In this document: one piece after another, positions 63,346-64,000 of the stretch
How positions within the stretch are numbered: position 1 is the first letter of the stretch
Layout of the letters: the number at the start of each line of letters is the position of its first letter
Assembly: GCF_018691265.1 (NCBI RefSeq)
Contig: NW_024881322.1
Location: forward strand, 15,277,489 to 15,341,488
Length of the DNA stretch: 64,000 nucleotides
Reading direction: 5' to 3'
From: Tyto alba
Lineage: Eukaryota; Chordata; Aves; Strigiformes; Tytonidae
Notes under the pieces: model-generated
The model's database searches: none
Told to the model about the DNA's origin: nothing
Seen by the model: only the letters and a program-made list of their open reading frames with translations
Position numbers and translations under genes: made by a program

Positions 63346-64000
63346 CAGAGATGGCAAAGCGGTGGCCCGGGTTCTGCAGGACACTTGAAGTCTTCAGCCC
63401 TCGCCCAGGCACAGGAAGCTGACATCTGCCTTCCAGCCTGCAAGGAGGAGACACAGCATTTGCATTTTCCATTACAGCTGCTGCGTATAGGGTAGTTAGT
63501 AAAGGGTTGAGAATTTCTTGCTTGGGGCTGTAGGAGGCGTGAATGTGAGTGCCAAGATTGGCATTAAGTGTCATATTTTTATGTATATAACTGGCAAATC
63601 ACAGGGAAAAACATAATATAATATACACTATAAATTTTGCAATAGTACATGTTACAAATGTGCAGGTGATTCAAAGGGAATTTATTCCAGAATCATCTTT
63701 CCTTCACTACTGTTTTCTTTTTCCAGATGCCCTTTGCCTCTGCTTTTGATTTCATCTAGGTTCACTGTGAGCTTATTTCTGAAAAACAGGGTTTTAAAAA
63801 TAGTCTAGGTTATCTGCAGTCTGGACTGTATAGTCATCCCACTGTGTGTTGTCACGTACCAGCTGTTAGATCTTGCTCAGGCTATTGATGATTTGCATTT
63901 GGGTTTCATTTTCACGGATCCCGTGGGAGTTAAGCGTGCTGTGGCTGGCGACCTTAGCCTTTACTATAAAAAAAAAAAAAATTAATAATACTGTTTCCTG

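Larger units (their letters stand above)
45724..64000 (+). other. HECW1: HECW1 intron, donor side, running off the window
   Basis: It begins with gtaagt directly after the 45616-45723 exon. No match to the next part of the protein is found, so the intron exceeds 18.2 kb. It holds two ancient repeat relics (48001-48050, 48181-48250), a MIR-like relic (52821-52925), a solo LTR (53333-53881), a truncated CR1 (57239-57432), a trinucleotide-rich tract (57417-57480) and relics at 61220-61275 and 63218-63345. The stretches 45750-48000, 48260-52800, 53890-57230 and 57490-61200 are AT-rich and otherwise featureless to me. Confidence 0.85.

Noticed and set aside
45724..64000. Third HECW1 exon (expected PETKICFKYYHG and following residues)
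   Set aside because: I looked for it in all frames and did not find it. It must lie beyond the window or be too diverged to see, which is unlikely for this conserved part.
1..64000. tRNA, rRNA, snRNA or CRISPR features
   Set aside because: Isolated ggttcga-like words (for example near 6704 and 60226) have no cloverleaf around them. No regularly spaced direct repeats with unique spacers occur.

Overview
The window is vertebrate nuclear DNA, almost certainly from a bird. It is about 60% AT, has spliced exons with GT/AG borders, carries avian-type CR1 LINE 3' ends (around 4508, 37883 and 57239), and holds solo retroviral LTRs of the kind that are abundant in neoavian birds. There are no bacterial-style operons, tRNA or rRNA genes, or CRISPR arrays. 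Nearly all open reading frames of 60-230 codons are chance frames in intronic DNA.

The one gene I can support is HECW1 (NEDL1, a HECT-type E3 ubiquitin ligase) on the + strand. Two consecutive coding exons are present. The exon at 30031-30355 holds a strong-context ATG and residues 1-96. The exon at 45616-45723 holds residues 97-132. They are joined by a phase-1 intron of 15,260 bp, and together they cover the N-terminal region and the first part of the HECW_N domain. The C2, WW and HECT domains must lie beyond 64000. Everything left of 30031 is intron or 5' region of the same gene, and everything right of 45723 is the next intron, which is longer than 18 kb.

Layout. 1-15386: intronic or 5' DNA with homopolymers, one CR1 scrap and old repeat relics. 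15387-16515: a GC-rich solo LTR with an internal minisatellite. 16516-25701: intronic. 25702-26288: solo LTR copy A with its 5-bp target duplications. 26289-30030: intronic. 30031-30355: first recognised HECW1 exon. 30356-45615: intron with solo LTR copy B (32134-32708), a MIR-like relic (36205-36360) and a CR1 3' end (37883-38095). 45616-45723: second exon. 45724-64000: intron with two ancient sauropsid repeat relics near 48 kb, a third and more diverged LTR of the A/B type (53333-53881), a truncated CR1 (57239-57432) and MIR-like relics.

The most notable structure is the pair of about 96%-identical, same-orientation LTRs that bracket the first recognised coding exon, each with its own target-site duplication. 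All LTRs and CR1s that can be oriented lie antisense to HECW1. I found no evidence for an undescribed multi-gene system. The window is a typical large-intron vertebrate locus with a rich fossil record of retroelements.
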